NCBI GenBank assembly: GCA_030386875.1
Contig: CM059578.1
Coordinates: 19,515,009-19,579,008 of the forward strand
Length of the DNA: 64,000 bases
Direction of reading: 5' to 3'
DNA from: Morinoia aosen
Lineage: Eukaryota > Arthropoda > Malacostraca > Amphipoda > Talitridae
Shown here: positions 46,168-57,163 of the stretch, piece by piece
Position numbering within the stretch: position 1 is the first letter of the stretch
How the letters are laid out: every line of letters starts with the position of its first letter
Notes under the pieces: model-generated
Seen by the model: only the letters and a program-made list of their open reading frames with translations
The model's database searches: none
What the model was told of the DNA's origin: nothing
Made by a program: the position numbers and the translations under genes

Positions 46168-46250
46168 TAGGGTGATCGATAGCGCAGTCGATAGCGTGTT
46201 GGCGCGGTGATTTCTAGTCCTGAGTTCGAGTCTCACGAACTACTCGTACA
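46168..46250 (+). ncRNA. tRNA-like (SINE head) unit, third copy
   Basis: This copy is identical over the core with the 45903 unit, ending CTCACGAACTACTCGTACAT (one change in the tail). It is preceded by CACCTTTTAGGGTGATCGAT, the same leader as the palindrome centre. The downstream body differs from that of the palindrome arms. Confidence 0.55.
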
Positions 46251-46485
46251 TTTACTAATATCTATATCTCTGGTAAATTTTCAGAAAATAGTATCTAACA
46301 CAATATATGCTTACTGGGTTCTCATTTCGTATCAGTCTGAAGCACAAGCACTAAAGTTTTGATTACCAATATTAACCACTTAAAGCCAATCCAAATTTCC
46401 ATTTCCTGCATACAGAAGCCAATGCCTTCATTTAATAACTCTGTTCAAACGATGAAACTTAGTGCTCTCAATTTTACCCGGCTAT

Positions 46486-47376
46486 ATAGGGGGTCATCCG
46501 GATTTTTCAACTTTTTTAGTCGGATTTGTTTGAAATTTAGCCAGTATATGTATTTTTTGAAAGTAAACCTTTTCACTCGTGTAACTTTTTCGATTTAGGC
46601 TGTTTTTTTACGAAAAAATAGTTTTTGGTTTATTTTGATAGAAATTTAAAAAAAGAGAACTCGTCATTGAGTTTTGATGCTAGAACAAAACTAAACACAG
46701 TTTTAGAATCCTCGAAGCATTTTTAACAAACGTAAAGTCGAAAATTGGGACATATGAAAACTTTTTTGTGATAAGCGATATTTTATCATTACATCAAAAA
46801 TACATTATGTTTGGGTTTTGAGCTATATAATTTTTCTCCCAAATTTGGACGTTTACTACTTTAGAAATATTCCAAGGATTCTAAAACTGTCTTTGTTTTT
46901 TCCTAGCACATAACTCACTGACGAGTCCTGTTTTAAATGTTGAAAGTCAGAGGTTATGGGTATAATGGGTATAAAAGCAATAAACAAATTTTGTTGTTAT
47001 AGTGTAATATAATGGACAATTTATATAATTGAATGCTGTTTTCATTTTTATTTCGACAATCTCCATGCATAACTTCATATCCACATAGTGAATTGTAATT
47101 TAAAAAAAAATATTTATTTATAATTTAAATTATGAAATTTTATAATTGTAGTCTGATTCTTATGAAATTTGACTATTATATGTACTTGTACCCCCCCCCC
47201 CCCCCTCCATGGTGGGGGGTCCGTAGCGCCACAAAATACGCCGTAGCGTAGTGTCCGTAGCGCCATAAAATTTTAAGACCGAATAGTCCTTCACCTAAGT
47301 GTCCTTTTCCGACAACAAAACAAAAAAAGCTCACCGGACCGACAGGGGCCTGGAAGGGGCCTGGATGACCCCTTAA
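46486..47376. mobile_element. Possible MITE with GGGGTCATCC ends
   Basis: The left end GGGGGTCATCCGG and the right end GGATGACCCC are short inverse matches about 890 bp apart. Within, a run of about 16 C at 47192-47207 is followed by CCATGGTGGGGGG. The target duplication is unclear (TATA or TTAA-like). Low-to-moderate support. Confidence 0.4.
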
Positions 47377-48105
47377 AGTACCATTTGATTGTTTTGATCA
47401 GAGCCTTCTATAGTCTAAACTATACATTAGCGGCGTAAAAGGTTTTTCATATCCTTCCTCACAAACCGCAAACATGAAGTAAATATCAATTCAGATTCAT
47501 AGCTGTAACGTATAACCCATGGCGTCGCATAAGGATTTGTTCTTAGATATCTTCTACTTCATACTTTTAATGAACCAGCTTCATTCTACAAATTTCATAC
47601 TTTTTTAAGATGACAGCCAAGTATTAACGAGTTTTCCCCCGAAAACAGCGTACACATTACGAACCAAAGAAAATAAAATACGAAGAAGCGTTTTGCTTAA
47701 GCAGAAAGCATAAAATTCTTATATGTCCGAAAAATTCACTTCAGAGTCTTCTCTAAGAAGAAAAAGTCTATTCCCCACCAGAATGATTAAACGAAGAAAT
47801 TTAGTAACCAGTTAGCTGCAAATTTTTGCTCCTAATACAAGCTAAAACATTAATATTTACAGACCATATCTATCACATTCGCCCGAAAACATCCAATTCC
47901 TCAGAAATTTTGCACAAAGTTAAACACATTCTACCAAAGGATACGATGTAAAAACTTTACAACGCGTATTTTCATCAGTTTATACAATAAGGCATTAAAG
48001 ACTGGCAGCATCCACACAGTTTTGCAGAAACCAATATAGTCTACTTAACTATAAGTATGAATTTCAGATTGCATTAAAAACCTTACAAAGTGAGTGAAAA
48101 AAAAT
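47377..48105. other. No gene recognised
   Basis: Probably includes decayed upstream Penelope sequence, given the fragment that starts at 48107, but no motif could be read. Confidence 0.3.
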
Positions 48106-48106
48106 A

Positions 48107-48364
48107 ATGGCTAGTTTCGACGTTCCTCTTTTTTACACGAATGTACTAGTGGTGGGAACCATGAAAATATGTGAAAACCAATATGTCAAAACCTGGGTGT
48201 TTCTAGGTTTTAGCTGCAAGATACTTGAAGAATTTTTGACTCCGTTCGTTTCTGGAACTTATTTCCTGTTCAATAATGTCTTTTACGAACAAATAGAAGG
48301 CTTATCTATGGAAAACCCACTTGTACTGATGCCAGTCAATTTGTTTGTACAATTTAGAAGGTAA
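48107..48364 (+). pseudogene. Penelope-like reverse transcriptase fragment
   Basis: The 85-residue frame reads MASFDVPLFYTNV, then after a diverged stretch TYFLFNNVFYEQIEGLSMEN and PLVLMPVNLFVQF. It matches the order of Penelope RT motifs (SFDVxSLFTNVP, TYFxFNGxxYEQxxGxAMGSPLSPxxANLFME) with key residues lost: the GS of MGSP is EN, and the motif A region is shortened. The YxDD box and the GIY-YIG nuclease were not found downstream. Confidence 0.65.
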
Positions 48365-48619
48365 AGTTTTGGAATCATGTCCGGCCTCTCTTAAGCCAGT
48401 ATTTCAACACTGCTCACAACAGTATAAATTTCGCAACAAAAAATAGTGAATGAAAGCTACCCATTCTTGCTTTCTCGATGTTGTCGTTTCACGTAGAGTG
48501 CGACTGGGTTGACTTCCGGAATTTACTGAAAAAGCATTCACAGGACTTTTTAGAAGTCTCGCCTCCGTAACATTTACTTTTGGTACTGTACAACTATAGG
48601 AGTTGTAATCACGCCTTAA

Positions 48620-48841
48620 CACATTCATTGCGGTATGACCCACCGGTGGGTCGTAGTTAGGTTTTTCCTGCTGCGAAACGACCCATCGATGGGTCGTGTT
48701 CAAAAATTCTAACAACCTTTCTAAATTAATGGAATTTAACAGGCTCAGTTAATGTTTGATATTTACAAATTTGCTTATCACTTTTGACTTAAAATTTAAG
48801 TTGAATACTGAATTTCAGTTTAACCCATCGCAACTAACGTG
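48620..48841. mobile_element. 222-bp TTAA-flanked MITE (piggyBac-like)
   Basis: TTAA flanks (48616-48619 and 48842-48845) enclose ends CACATTCATTGCGGTATGACC and the inverse of CACGTTAGTTGCGATGGG. Near the left end are two palindromic blocks, GACCCACCGGTGGGTC and GACCCATCGATGGGTC. CACG/CACA-starting ends and such subterminal palindromes fit piggyBac-mobilised MITEs. The 103-residue minus-strand frame over it is not a gene. Confidence 0.7.
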
Positions 48842-48959
48842 TTAAATTTTCACTCCAGGCTTACCAGAACAAGATGCCTTTTTGTCAACAACCTAGGTTT
48901 CCCAATGATTCGGTGAGAGGCATGTTTTGCGTTTAAAGGCTAAATCCCAGTCCGAAATT

Positions 48960-49220
48960 TATCGTCTGACCGACGATAATTTACGTCTGAACTTACCGGC
49001 AATTATCATCGTCTTTTTTCTATAATCGACGATATAGCGTCGGAATTAGTGTCGCGAATGTCTCATATTATCGTCCGATTAACGTTGAATTACCGGTTTT
49101 TATCGTAAATTTTGGACGAAGACAGACGATATTAACCAGTTAATTACCGGCAGTTAAACGGCTATTATAGTCGGTCTTCGTTCAAAAATTACGATAATTA
49201 CCGGCAACTAAACGGTAAAA
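48960..49220. repeat. Cluster of TTACCGGCARTTA and TCGTCNGA motifs
   Basis: In 260 bp the words TTACCGG and ACGATAAT/ATTATCGT recur many times in both orientations (48992, 49010, 49090, 49147, 49200), together with TCGTC/GACGA. No unit length or element ends are clear. Confidence 0.5.
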
Positions 49221-49224
49221 ATGG

Positions 49225-50325
49225 TTACTCTAACCGCTATATTCCAGGAGATTGATAAACAGAGCAATGATTTTTCCCAAAAATTGCACATTGCTCCCAA
49301 AAAAATTAAGCCACACCTCATGAAACGCATCTGTCCAATTACCGTGAATTTGAAAACTTCACATATATTACCGAAATTACTTGTCTACATTCAACATATT
49401 GGTTCAACACTGTCTATGTATTTCATTAAGTTTCTTACAAATTGCGATAACTGAACAGATTAGTATTACAGGGTGTGACCTATTGTAAGAAGTAACGATG
49501 CATTATTAGAAAAAATAGCTGCGATGCAGATGAATGCCACAGTAAGAGGGCTCACATTGTCTTCATCGAAGAACACGAGACAATTACGAAAGTCTCACAG
49601 TACAATATATTCATCTCAAAACGCCACTGATTTATAAATAGGTTAAAACATTACAGAAATGAAATTTTTCAACACATATATTTATTTCATTTTCAACAGC
49701 CGTCATTTGACTATTAAAATAAGTTCTTACAAAAATATCTTCGGCACGCAAAGAATTCCATCACAGGTTGTTTGTAAGATTCACCACTGCAAACACTACG
49801 TATATAACCTTCATTTAAAATTTACCACCACCACAAAAGCACTCGTCAAGCAACCGGTTACTAAGAAAATTTTACCAATTTCAAATTAAATTTGCACCCT
49901 TCCATTCTTAGACATCAATATGCACTCTTAGACATAGTCATAGCTTAGACTATTACCAGCCCTCTCACATCTTACACATCAATTCAATTCAATGACTACA
50001 CATCTTAGTCCTTTGAATAGGACGAGACGACAGGGCCCGCACTAATGCTATCGAGTCGCAAGTAGCAGAGGGCGGAATTATCCTCCACAGCCATACCTCT
50101 TCAGAAGAAGTTACCCTCCACCTCCCGCTGCTATGCGGCTCCAACGTTTGTACCTCTATAGAATTCTTAATTTACTAGATATTCACATCATAAACAAATG
50201 AACAACTCAAATTTTTCAAATGGAACTTTCCAATAAAACTGGTGCTATTAGGCACAGAAATGTAATGTCGATACATCCTGCTCGATTAAACGAAAATAAA
50301 ATCCGTAGAAAAAATACAACACACT
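49225..50325. other. No gene recognised
   Basis: AT-rich to about 49900, then a less AT-rich patch at 50020-50160 with no coding signature. Confidence 0.35.
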
Positions 50326-50329
50326 TTGG

Positions 50330-51100
50330 GTTCTTTTTGGTACCAAAAATAGAAGAACAGATGCCACATCAAATTAGTATGATCAGTAAGTGCTAGTATC
50401 GAATGAACGCATTAATTCGTGGATGATAATATTATTATCACATCCGTTTTTTGACATTCCTGCCACTGAAGTTTTCGTAATGCCGATCCTTCCTTCATGT
50501 TCAATAAAACAAAAATGAAATCCGAAGAAAAAAGCGATATACAGTGGGATCCTTTTTTGGTACCAGAAATAGATGAACAAATCCGACATCAAGTTAGTAC
50601 GATCAGTAAAGACTAGTTTCAAGACCAGATTTGATAATAGTTTAGTTTTAGCCTCCCTAGCCGCAACAAAAAAAAGGGTATTGAAGAGAGGAAAGAGGAA
50701 GGCACCATTTAGTATGGATAATAGGGATTTCGGAATCTATATAGAAGGGGCATAGAAACAGCAAGTTTAGAAAGAAGTTCATGAAACAAGACAAAAGTTG
50801 GCGAAGAAAGTAGTACGTGCTGAAAAACAGGACAGCAGTGGACCGAAAGAGGTCGTCCTTAACATAGCAAAAAAAAAACCTTTTAAGTCAACAAAAAGAA
50901 GGCCTACCTAACTCTTAGCTCGGGCCCTCACATCTTCCTCCTAGGAGCGCTAATTCCCATTGATACAATGATTGTATCCTCCGGAGGGAACGACTAGTTC
51001 CAAATGAACTCGATTCGTTGATGCATAGGTTATTTCGGCATCCGTTTTTTGACATTCCAGCCACAGAAATTTTTGTAATGCCGATAATACCTCATGTTAT
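50330..51100. repeat. Two diverged tandem units of about 240 bp, second split by a SINE
   Basis: The order TTTTTGGTACCA, CGACATCAAGTTAGTACGAT, TCGTTGATG-like sequence, CATCCGTTTTTTGACATTCC and TTTTCGTAATGCCGAT occurs at 50330-50565 and again from 50552 to 51095, once the SINE at 50623-50991 is removed. The unit is unidentified. Confidence 0.6.
50623..50991 (-). repeat. SINE-like retroposon copy 4
   Basis: Minus-strand copy flanked by a 12-bp duplication with one mismatch (GACTAGTTTCAA at 50611 and GACTAGTTCCAA at 50992). The 5' end on the minus strand is CCTCCGGAGGATACAATCAT. The insertion splits a unit of the repeat at 50330-51100. Confidence 0.75.
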
Positions 51101-51509
51101 TAACCTGCAAAGTATTCCACGGAGGCCGGCACAAGAACGTCAACGCATTCGTGAAGAATTCAAGAATTACAGAAATTAGTTACACAAATTATATCCAAGT
51201 CCTTTCACGAGTCATCCTGTGTTAATAATAGCATAACAGCGAAAATATTGTGTTACGATTGTTCACAGGTACAAACTTTTCAATTAAATGAACAACTGAC
51301 AGATACACCCTACTATTAAAACTGCCAAGTCAGTCGCAGTGTTGCCAACTCTATAGCGCAGCAAGGAGCTAGATTTCTGACAGAAATCCGCTAAATAATT
51401 GTTGAATGATATATTTTGTTTAGACCGTAAATTACAAAAAATAAGAAGTCAGCATAGCACGTTAAACATATTAAAAGTTACTTGCAAGTATGGACTGAAT
51501 TGATTAAAT

Positions 51510-51873
51510 TATTATTATTATTATTATTATATAAGAAAGTTTTAGCCTCCCCTAACTGCACGACCAAGATGTTCTAAGAGAGGAAGGAGGAAGGCACCGT
51601 TTAGTATCAAGTTGAGGGAACGCGGAATCTATGCACAAGGTGCACAGAAACAGGAAGCTAAGAAAGAAGTTCATGAAAAAAGAAAAAGTTGAAGAAAGTA
51701 GTCGGTGCTGAAAAACAGGACAGCAGTGAACCGAAAAAAAAGTCCGTAACAAAACAAAAACCTATTCTATTTCAACAAAAAGGAAGCCTACCTAACCTTT
51801 AGCTCAGGCCCTCACATAGTCACCCGGGAAGTGCTAATTCCCATAGATACAATACTTGTATCCCCCTGAGGGG
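51510..51873 (-). repeat. SINE-like retroposon copy 5, full length, with 13-bp target duplication
   Basis: This copy has the clearest borders: the exact duplication GAATTGATTAAAT lies at 51497-51509 and 51874-51886. Read on the minus strand it begins CCCCTCAGGGGGATACAAGT and ends in about nine TAA-type units (seen as ATT repeats at 51509-51530). Length is 364 bp. It has no coding capacity and no convincing tRNA A/B boxes. Confidence 0.9.
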
Positions 51874-52359
51874 GAATTGATTAAATAATAAAGTGTTTCT
51901 TCATCGGCGATTGAGCGTGGCAATGCTAATAAAATTCATTGCTATGGGAGAAACGTGATTGAATGGATTGTTGCCTGCAGCATTGTTAGATTCAGTTACT
52001 CCTACCAGAAGTTCTGTCGGGGATTCAATATTTTTCTACTGTAACAAGCTCAGTTTGTTTCATGCTACTTCATTGCTTTTTATTTTCGTATTGTAGTTAT
52101 GGCAGAACAAGGCACTCGCCTTTTAGCTGATTGAGGGAACTAATTATAGGTTTATTCAATAATAAAATTTACATTTCTTAGCGGAGCTTCTGCTCAAGCA
52201 TTAGATACTGACCATTGAATTGAGTGGCACAAGCATCAGACCGAGTTGTGTCGAAACATCCTTTCTCAATGATTTGCTAAAATACCTCACCAGGTAATTT
52301 GTTATCTGATGTATCAGTGCTTTCAGCAATTAGTGTGTTCAACTTTTCACATATATATC

Positions 52360-52592
52360 AGCACACAGTTTACTGACGAAATGAAGTGCAAGAACATTCA
52401 CAAAAATTTCCCTATACTTGCTGAAATGAAGTTTGATACCCGGTTCTGCTTTACAATCAGTATGCTGAGATATCAGCACACAGTTTACTTACAAAATGAA
52501 GTGCAAGAACATTCACAAAAAATTCCCTGTATTGGTGAAATGAAGTTTGATACCCTGTGCCGTTTTACAGTCAGTAAATTAACTGCAGCACA
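52360..52592. repeat. Tandem duplication of about 118 bp
   Basis: TATCAGCACACAGTTTACT, AAATGAAGTGCAAGAACATT, TTCCCT and GAAATGAAGTTTGATACC occur twice in order. The 113-residue open frame spanning both units is a by-product. Confidence 0.75.
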
Positions 52593-53219
52593 CTCACGAC
52601 AGATGGTCAGCAATCACAGAGGAACTATATTCTGCGATATGCAAATATAATTTACCCTCTGTCACTCTGTAGCGTCTTCCTCACAAGCTGAGATTTTCGA
52701 CTGACGAACACTCCAGGCAACATGCGAAAAATTAATCGTGTTTTTGGCTCATCAAATTTTTCAGGGCACACAATTTTGCGTTTATGGTACATTTACAATA
52801 GTCCCAAAATGCATTTGCATTGTAGGCAGCCTCTACATTCAGGAAAAGATTTCCAACTTTAACGGAAGTATCATGCTTAAGTACAAGTGATTACGCCGCA
52901 CTCTCTACCCCACACGCTACTCACCACAACCATCACATGAATGGCTGCCGCTGGCATGGAATGATGTCGCCAAAAAAAACGTTACATGTACTGAACTTGA
53001 CCGCTAGAAATTGTTACATCATTAGTTAAATACTTTTTTCTATAGGTATAAATAATTGCGCCTATTATAGGAAAGTAGGTAAATTAAAGCCAAACCGTAC
53101 TTCAAATACTTTGGTTTTTCCGCCAGGAGCTAGATCGTGATTTTTAGGAGCTAGATGAAATCTCAATACACGAGAACTAGCTGGAAATCCGCTAAATTGG
53201 CAACACTGGTCAGTTTCCT

Positions 53220-53355
53220 TTTGAGTTTTTCCAGTATGAAGGTTGGCAGCGACAGCACGCATGGGAGACATTAGATCGTGGGTTAGGGGTTTTTTTGAAG
53301 AGGCGGGGAGGGAGAAGGGGCGTTGCCCCGAGAAAAGCACCCTCCATCTAAACCC
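53220..53355. repeat. GC-rich interspersed repeat, inverted copy of 10015-10170
   Basis: GAGGCGGGGAGGG, GGCGTTGCCCCG and CACCCTCCATCTA match the 10-kb copy in inverse. It lies just outside the hAT-like element that ends at 53208. The following 53360-54130 shows no gene. Confidence 0.5.
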
Positions 53356-54134
53356 AGCTCAAGGAAGGAGCATCATGACCTGATGTCGACGGAGCTAGGC
53401 AAATAAGGGACTGAGAGGCGGTCAAAGTAAGCGATGAAGAAGCAAGTAGCCTTTGAGGAAGTGCACTGGTTTTGTCCGGCCACTTTTCTGATTCAATCCG
53501 TCGTCTCTGAGCCAGCTCAATCGTTGCAACGTCGCAGGACCCCCTGAATGGCTGACGCCTTCAGGTTCTTATCTTCATCATACCCGACTCCAGCTAATGC
53601 ATCTGATCAATTGAAATATATTAGTAAATATCACCTGTGCAAATGAAAAAAAAATAAATTACCACTTGCTGAATGACTGTTTGGAGCAAGCCGTGCTAGC
53701 TTTACTTGTGATCTCAACATTTGGCCCATCAGGCTTTGGCTGCCATCGGAGAATAAGTCGATTACCCTAACCCTGAATACAAAACTTGGTATCGGTAACC
53801 TATTGGACAGCTGAGCGTTAAGTTATTGATAATTTATTTTTATAGGAAACTTTGAACCCATTTGGCTTGTTAAATTTGAAGCAAATGATGTGTGAATAAA
53901 ACAAACTGATATTAAAACGTACCATTGAGGACTGACGTCCATGCTATGCTCAAATATACTGAAGAATAACGAATTGTTGAACGAAAAAACAGATTATTCA
54001 TATTAGCATTTAATTATCGATTCTGCCCACTGCAATGCTAATACGTTTTCAAATGTTGCAACCAATCTGCCAATCATTGTTACAATAAATTAGTATCAAT
54101 AAATCCCTTTATTTGCATTACCATGACGAAAGAT

Positions 54135-54484
54135 GATTATTAGTTTGTTAAGCCTTCCTATCCGCAGCCATATATATGCGATGCAAAGAGAGGAAGGAAG
54201 AAGGCACCATTTAGTTTGGAGTCATGGGAACGCGGAATCTATCCTGAAGGGGCATAGAAACAATAAGTTGAGTATGAAATTCATGAAAAAAGATCGAAGT
54301 TCAAGAAGAGAGTAGTAGGAGCTGAAAAACAGAACAGCAGTGAACCGAAAAAAGAAGGTCCTTAACATAACAAAAGCATTTTAGTTCAACAAACTGAATG
54401 ACTAGCTTTTAGCTCGGGCCCTCCCTTTTTCCCCCTGGAAGAGCTAATTCCCATAGATACAATAGTCGTCTCCCCCGGCGGGGT
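54135..54484 (-). repeat. SINE-like retroposon copy 6
   Basis: Minus-strand copy running from TTATTAGTTTGTTAAGCC (3' side) to CCCCCGGCGGGG (5' side). The target duplication is unclear. It is separated from copy 7 by only about 35 bp. Confidence 0.75.
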
Positions 54485-54520
54485 ATTACTATAATGGAAT
54501 GCCATTTAAGATATCAGTTA

Positions 54521-54869
54521 GATAACATGTTAGTTTAAGCCTCCCCAACCGCTAAAAAGATCGTTTCGAAGAGAGGGAGGGAGGCACCATTTAGTATTGA
54601 GATAAGGAAACCCGGAATCTATGCAGAAGGGGCATGGAAACAGTAAGTTGAAAAAAAAGTTCATGAAACAAGATATAAGTTGAAGATGACAGTAGTAGGT
54701 GCAGAAAAACAGGGCAGCAGTGAACCAAAAACTGGTGGTCCTTAACATAACAAAAACATTCTATTCCAATAAAAAAAGGCCTACATAACTCTCAGCTTGT
54801 GCCCTCACACCTTTTCCCCATGGGAGTGCTAATTCTCATAGATACATTAGTTGCATCCCCCTGAGGGGA
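54521..54869 (-). repeat. SINE-like retroposon copy 7
   Basis: Minus-strand copy flanked by AAGATATCAGTTA (54508-54520) and AAGATATTAGTTA (54870-54882), 12 of 13 matching. The 5' end is CCCCTCAGGGGGATGCAACT on the minus strand. Confidence 0.8.
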
Positions 54870-54882
54870 AAGATATTAGTTA

Positions 54883-56767
54883 ATGAACGAAAAGAACTGT
54901 GTGAGCTTACACGAACCATATATTAACTCACAGGTGGAATGCTCCTTGAAAGAGATTTTCATCTGTAGACGAGCTTGTCGTAACACAGAGTAGGACATTT
55001 CCTAGGCCACACCACCGTCATGACGTCATGGTGAGCTGGTGACGTGCAGACTGAGACCCACAAATCGCTGAAGCTCTGTTATCTAGAATATAAATAAAGC
55101 ATGTAATTGTGTGTGATAAATCAAAATCAAATGCGCTCCCCATTTTGGAAACTGCCTAATTGCAAGAAGAATGCAGCTTTGTTTGTAAAAACCTTTACTA
55201 CACCGTATCATACTAAATAAAGAATGACCAGGACATTTAGACATATAAATAGGATCGAGATTCATGCCGCTTTTACCTCCGCAGGAAAGTTTTCATGGAT
55301 TGTTAAATTCTAAATAAACGGTGGATAGGCCAGTCAGTCCGGCCTTTGTACAATAATTCGTAGATTATGAGGATGGGTGCTGCAATGAGAGCCATCACAG
55401 CGTAATATGTATTATTCATACTGGTAATGAAAAGTTTTATGTGTGCAATCACTGACCAGCATCACATTTTCACAGTACTTTTCAACAACTTTATGCTTTT
55501 TGCCTACTGAATGCAGTTGGAAACTGGTATCTTTGATATCATTTCCATAATGAGTTTTAATGTTTATCCATATTCATAAACAAAATTAAAATTGTCAAAT
55601 TTATTCCACACACAATAAACCTGGAAAGTAATTTCTGATGATAAATATAGTGTTATATGTTCCTCATTGGAAAAAAATCATTTCTAAATTTTACATTTAC
55701 CCAGAATCATCAAAACAACTCAAACAAACATCATGCTGGGTGTCTTCTTATATATCATTTCCAAATTTTACTACTTTTTACAACCTTCAACAGCAAAAAA
55801 TGACTTCCGAATTTTTACAAAATAAATGTTGTCCAAATGTGCAGGATGTGAGAAATCATCCTATAATGAGTATTTAGAGTCAATAATACATGCCATAGTA
55901 ATAATAGCATGCCATAGCATAGCAAAATTTCAAGTTGATTAATACATAAAATACTAAATTAGAAACTTATTACTAAATGAAGCATCCAATGCATAATTGC
56001 AAAAAATACCCAATTTTTTATGTACCCCTTCCCAAACAGACCCTAACAAATGTTTGGCCAAGACCCTGTCTCATTTTTCAACAATGAGAACAGATATGCA
56101 AAAAATAAACTAACTGGAAATTAGTAGACCCCAGGGAATTGTCCAATCCTCTTACAGGAACATTTCCCACAAACTGCAGCAAATATCTGATTCTGAAAGA
56201 AATGAATTTTTGAAAATCAATCTTCAAACTTTATGTGCATTTCTACTTTACGTTCCATTTTCAGTGAATTATCCCGCTTCACAATTTTTTACAACCCTGA
56301 CAGGTAAAATAAACTCTCAAGGCAAATTTCATTACTACTTTCTTTTTTGCTGCTTCTCAAATTTTTTTGCTTTTAACTACTTTACTACCTAGTAGACACC
56401 CTGTTATGGGAATGAAAGAAATGTCCAATAATCAACACAAAGCAATAGTACTGAATCATAAGAATTAAATACTTTACATTTCAACATGACAGGTCTTAAT
56501 TTACTTGAGGTATCAGCAAAGGCTTCATTGGAGGAATTGGATGAAAAGAACTATTGTCTCTAGCTTCAGACTCAAGCAAATCTAGATGGATTTTACTTAC
56601 TGAGTTTCCAAAGTTTTATTGACTCTGGGCTGTTATCAGTGGTAGTATCACATTGAATTTTGACAGTTAAATGAAACAGATTTACTGAACAGGTTTACGC
56701 GTTTATCAGGATGTGACTAAGAATTAGAGGGAATTAAGAGCTGTTCACTTCATTTCTATTATTTATA
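54883..56767. other. No gene recognised
   Basis: AT-rich sequence with short frames only. Similar words (TTCACAATTTTTTACAACC, CATTTCCAAATTTTACTAC) recur at 55750 and 56280, suggesting an old duplicated segment. Confidence 0.35.
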
Positions 56768-57163
56768 CAATTTAAACAATTTAAACAATTTATTTACCAC
56801 AGGAGATACAGAGATAAAATGTTTCTTAAGTCTAGTACAATGGTCAAATTTGAGTATAGCTACCTGTGGGCCCGAATAAGTTCAGTGACTTCTAGGGCAT
56901 CCTACCATCAAGGTTAGTCTTAGGAGTACAATAATGTTTAACCTAATTCACTTAAACTAGAGACGCATTAGACTGATCAATGAGATAAGTAACTCGAAAT
57001 TAGATACTTCATTTCACAATATAGTTCATATGGACTAGATTTAACAGTATATTCGACAAACGATTCAAGAACAGGCTGAAGATCGGCGAAATTAATCAAG
57101 GCGAATTACATTATTAGGACCAGTTATGTAGGGGACAAGGTTTGACTCTGTGATCTTACACGA

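Larger units (their letters stand above)
51337..53208. mobile_element. 1.87-kb non-autonomous hAT-like element
   Basis: The ends are CAGTGTTGCCAA and its inverse; flanking 8-mers are GTCAGTCG (51329-51336) and GTCAGTTT (53209-53216), a duplication with two mismatches. Just inside, TAGCGG and GGAGCTAGA-like words also pair in inverse. The element carries no transposase. It contains the SINE at 51510 and a tandem duplication at 52360-52590. Confidence 0.6.

Noticed and set aside
45820-46250. Three functional tRNA genes
   Set aside because: A and B boxes are good but the acceptor stem cannot pair and no normal anticodon arm fits.
52309-52650. 113-residue frame with internal repeat
   Set aside because: Explained by a 118-bp tandem duplication in a non-autonomous element.
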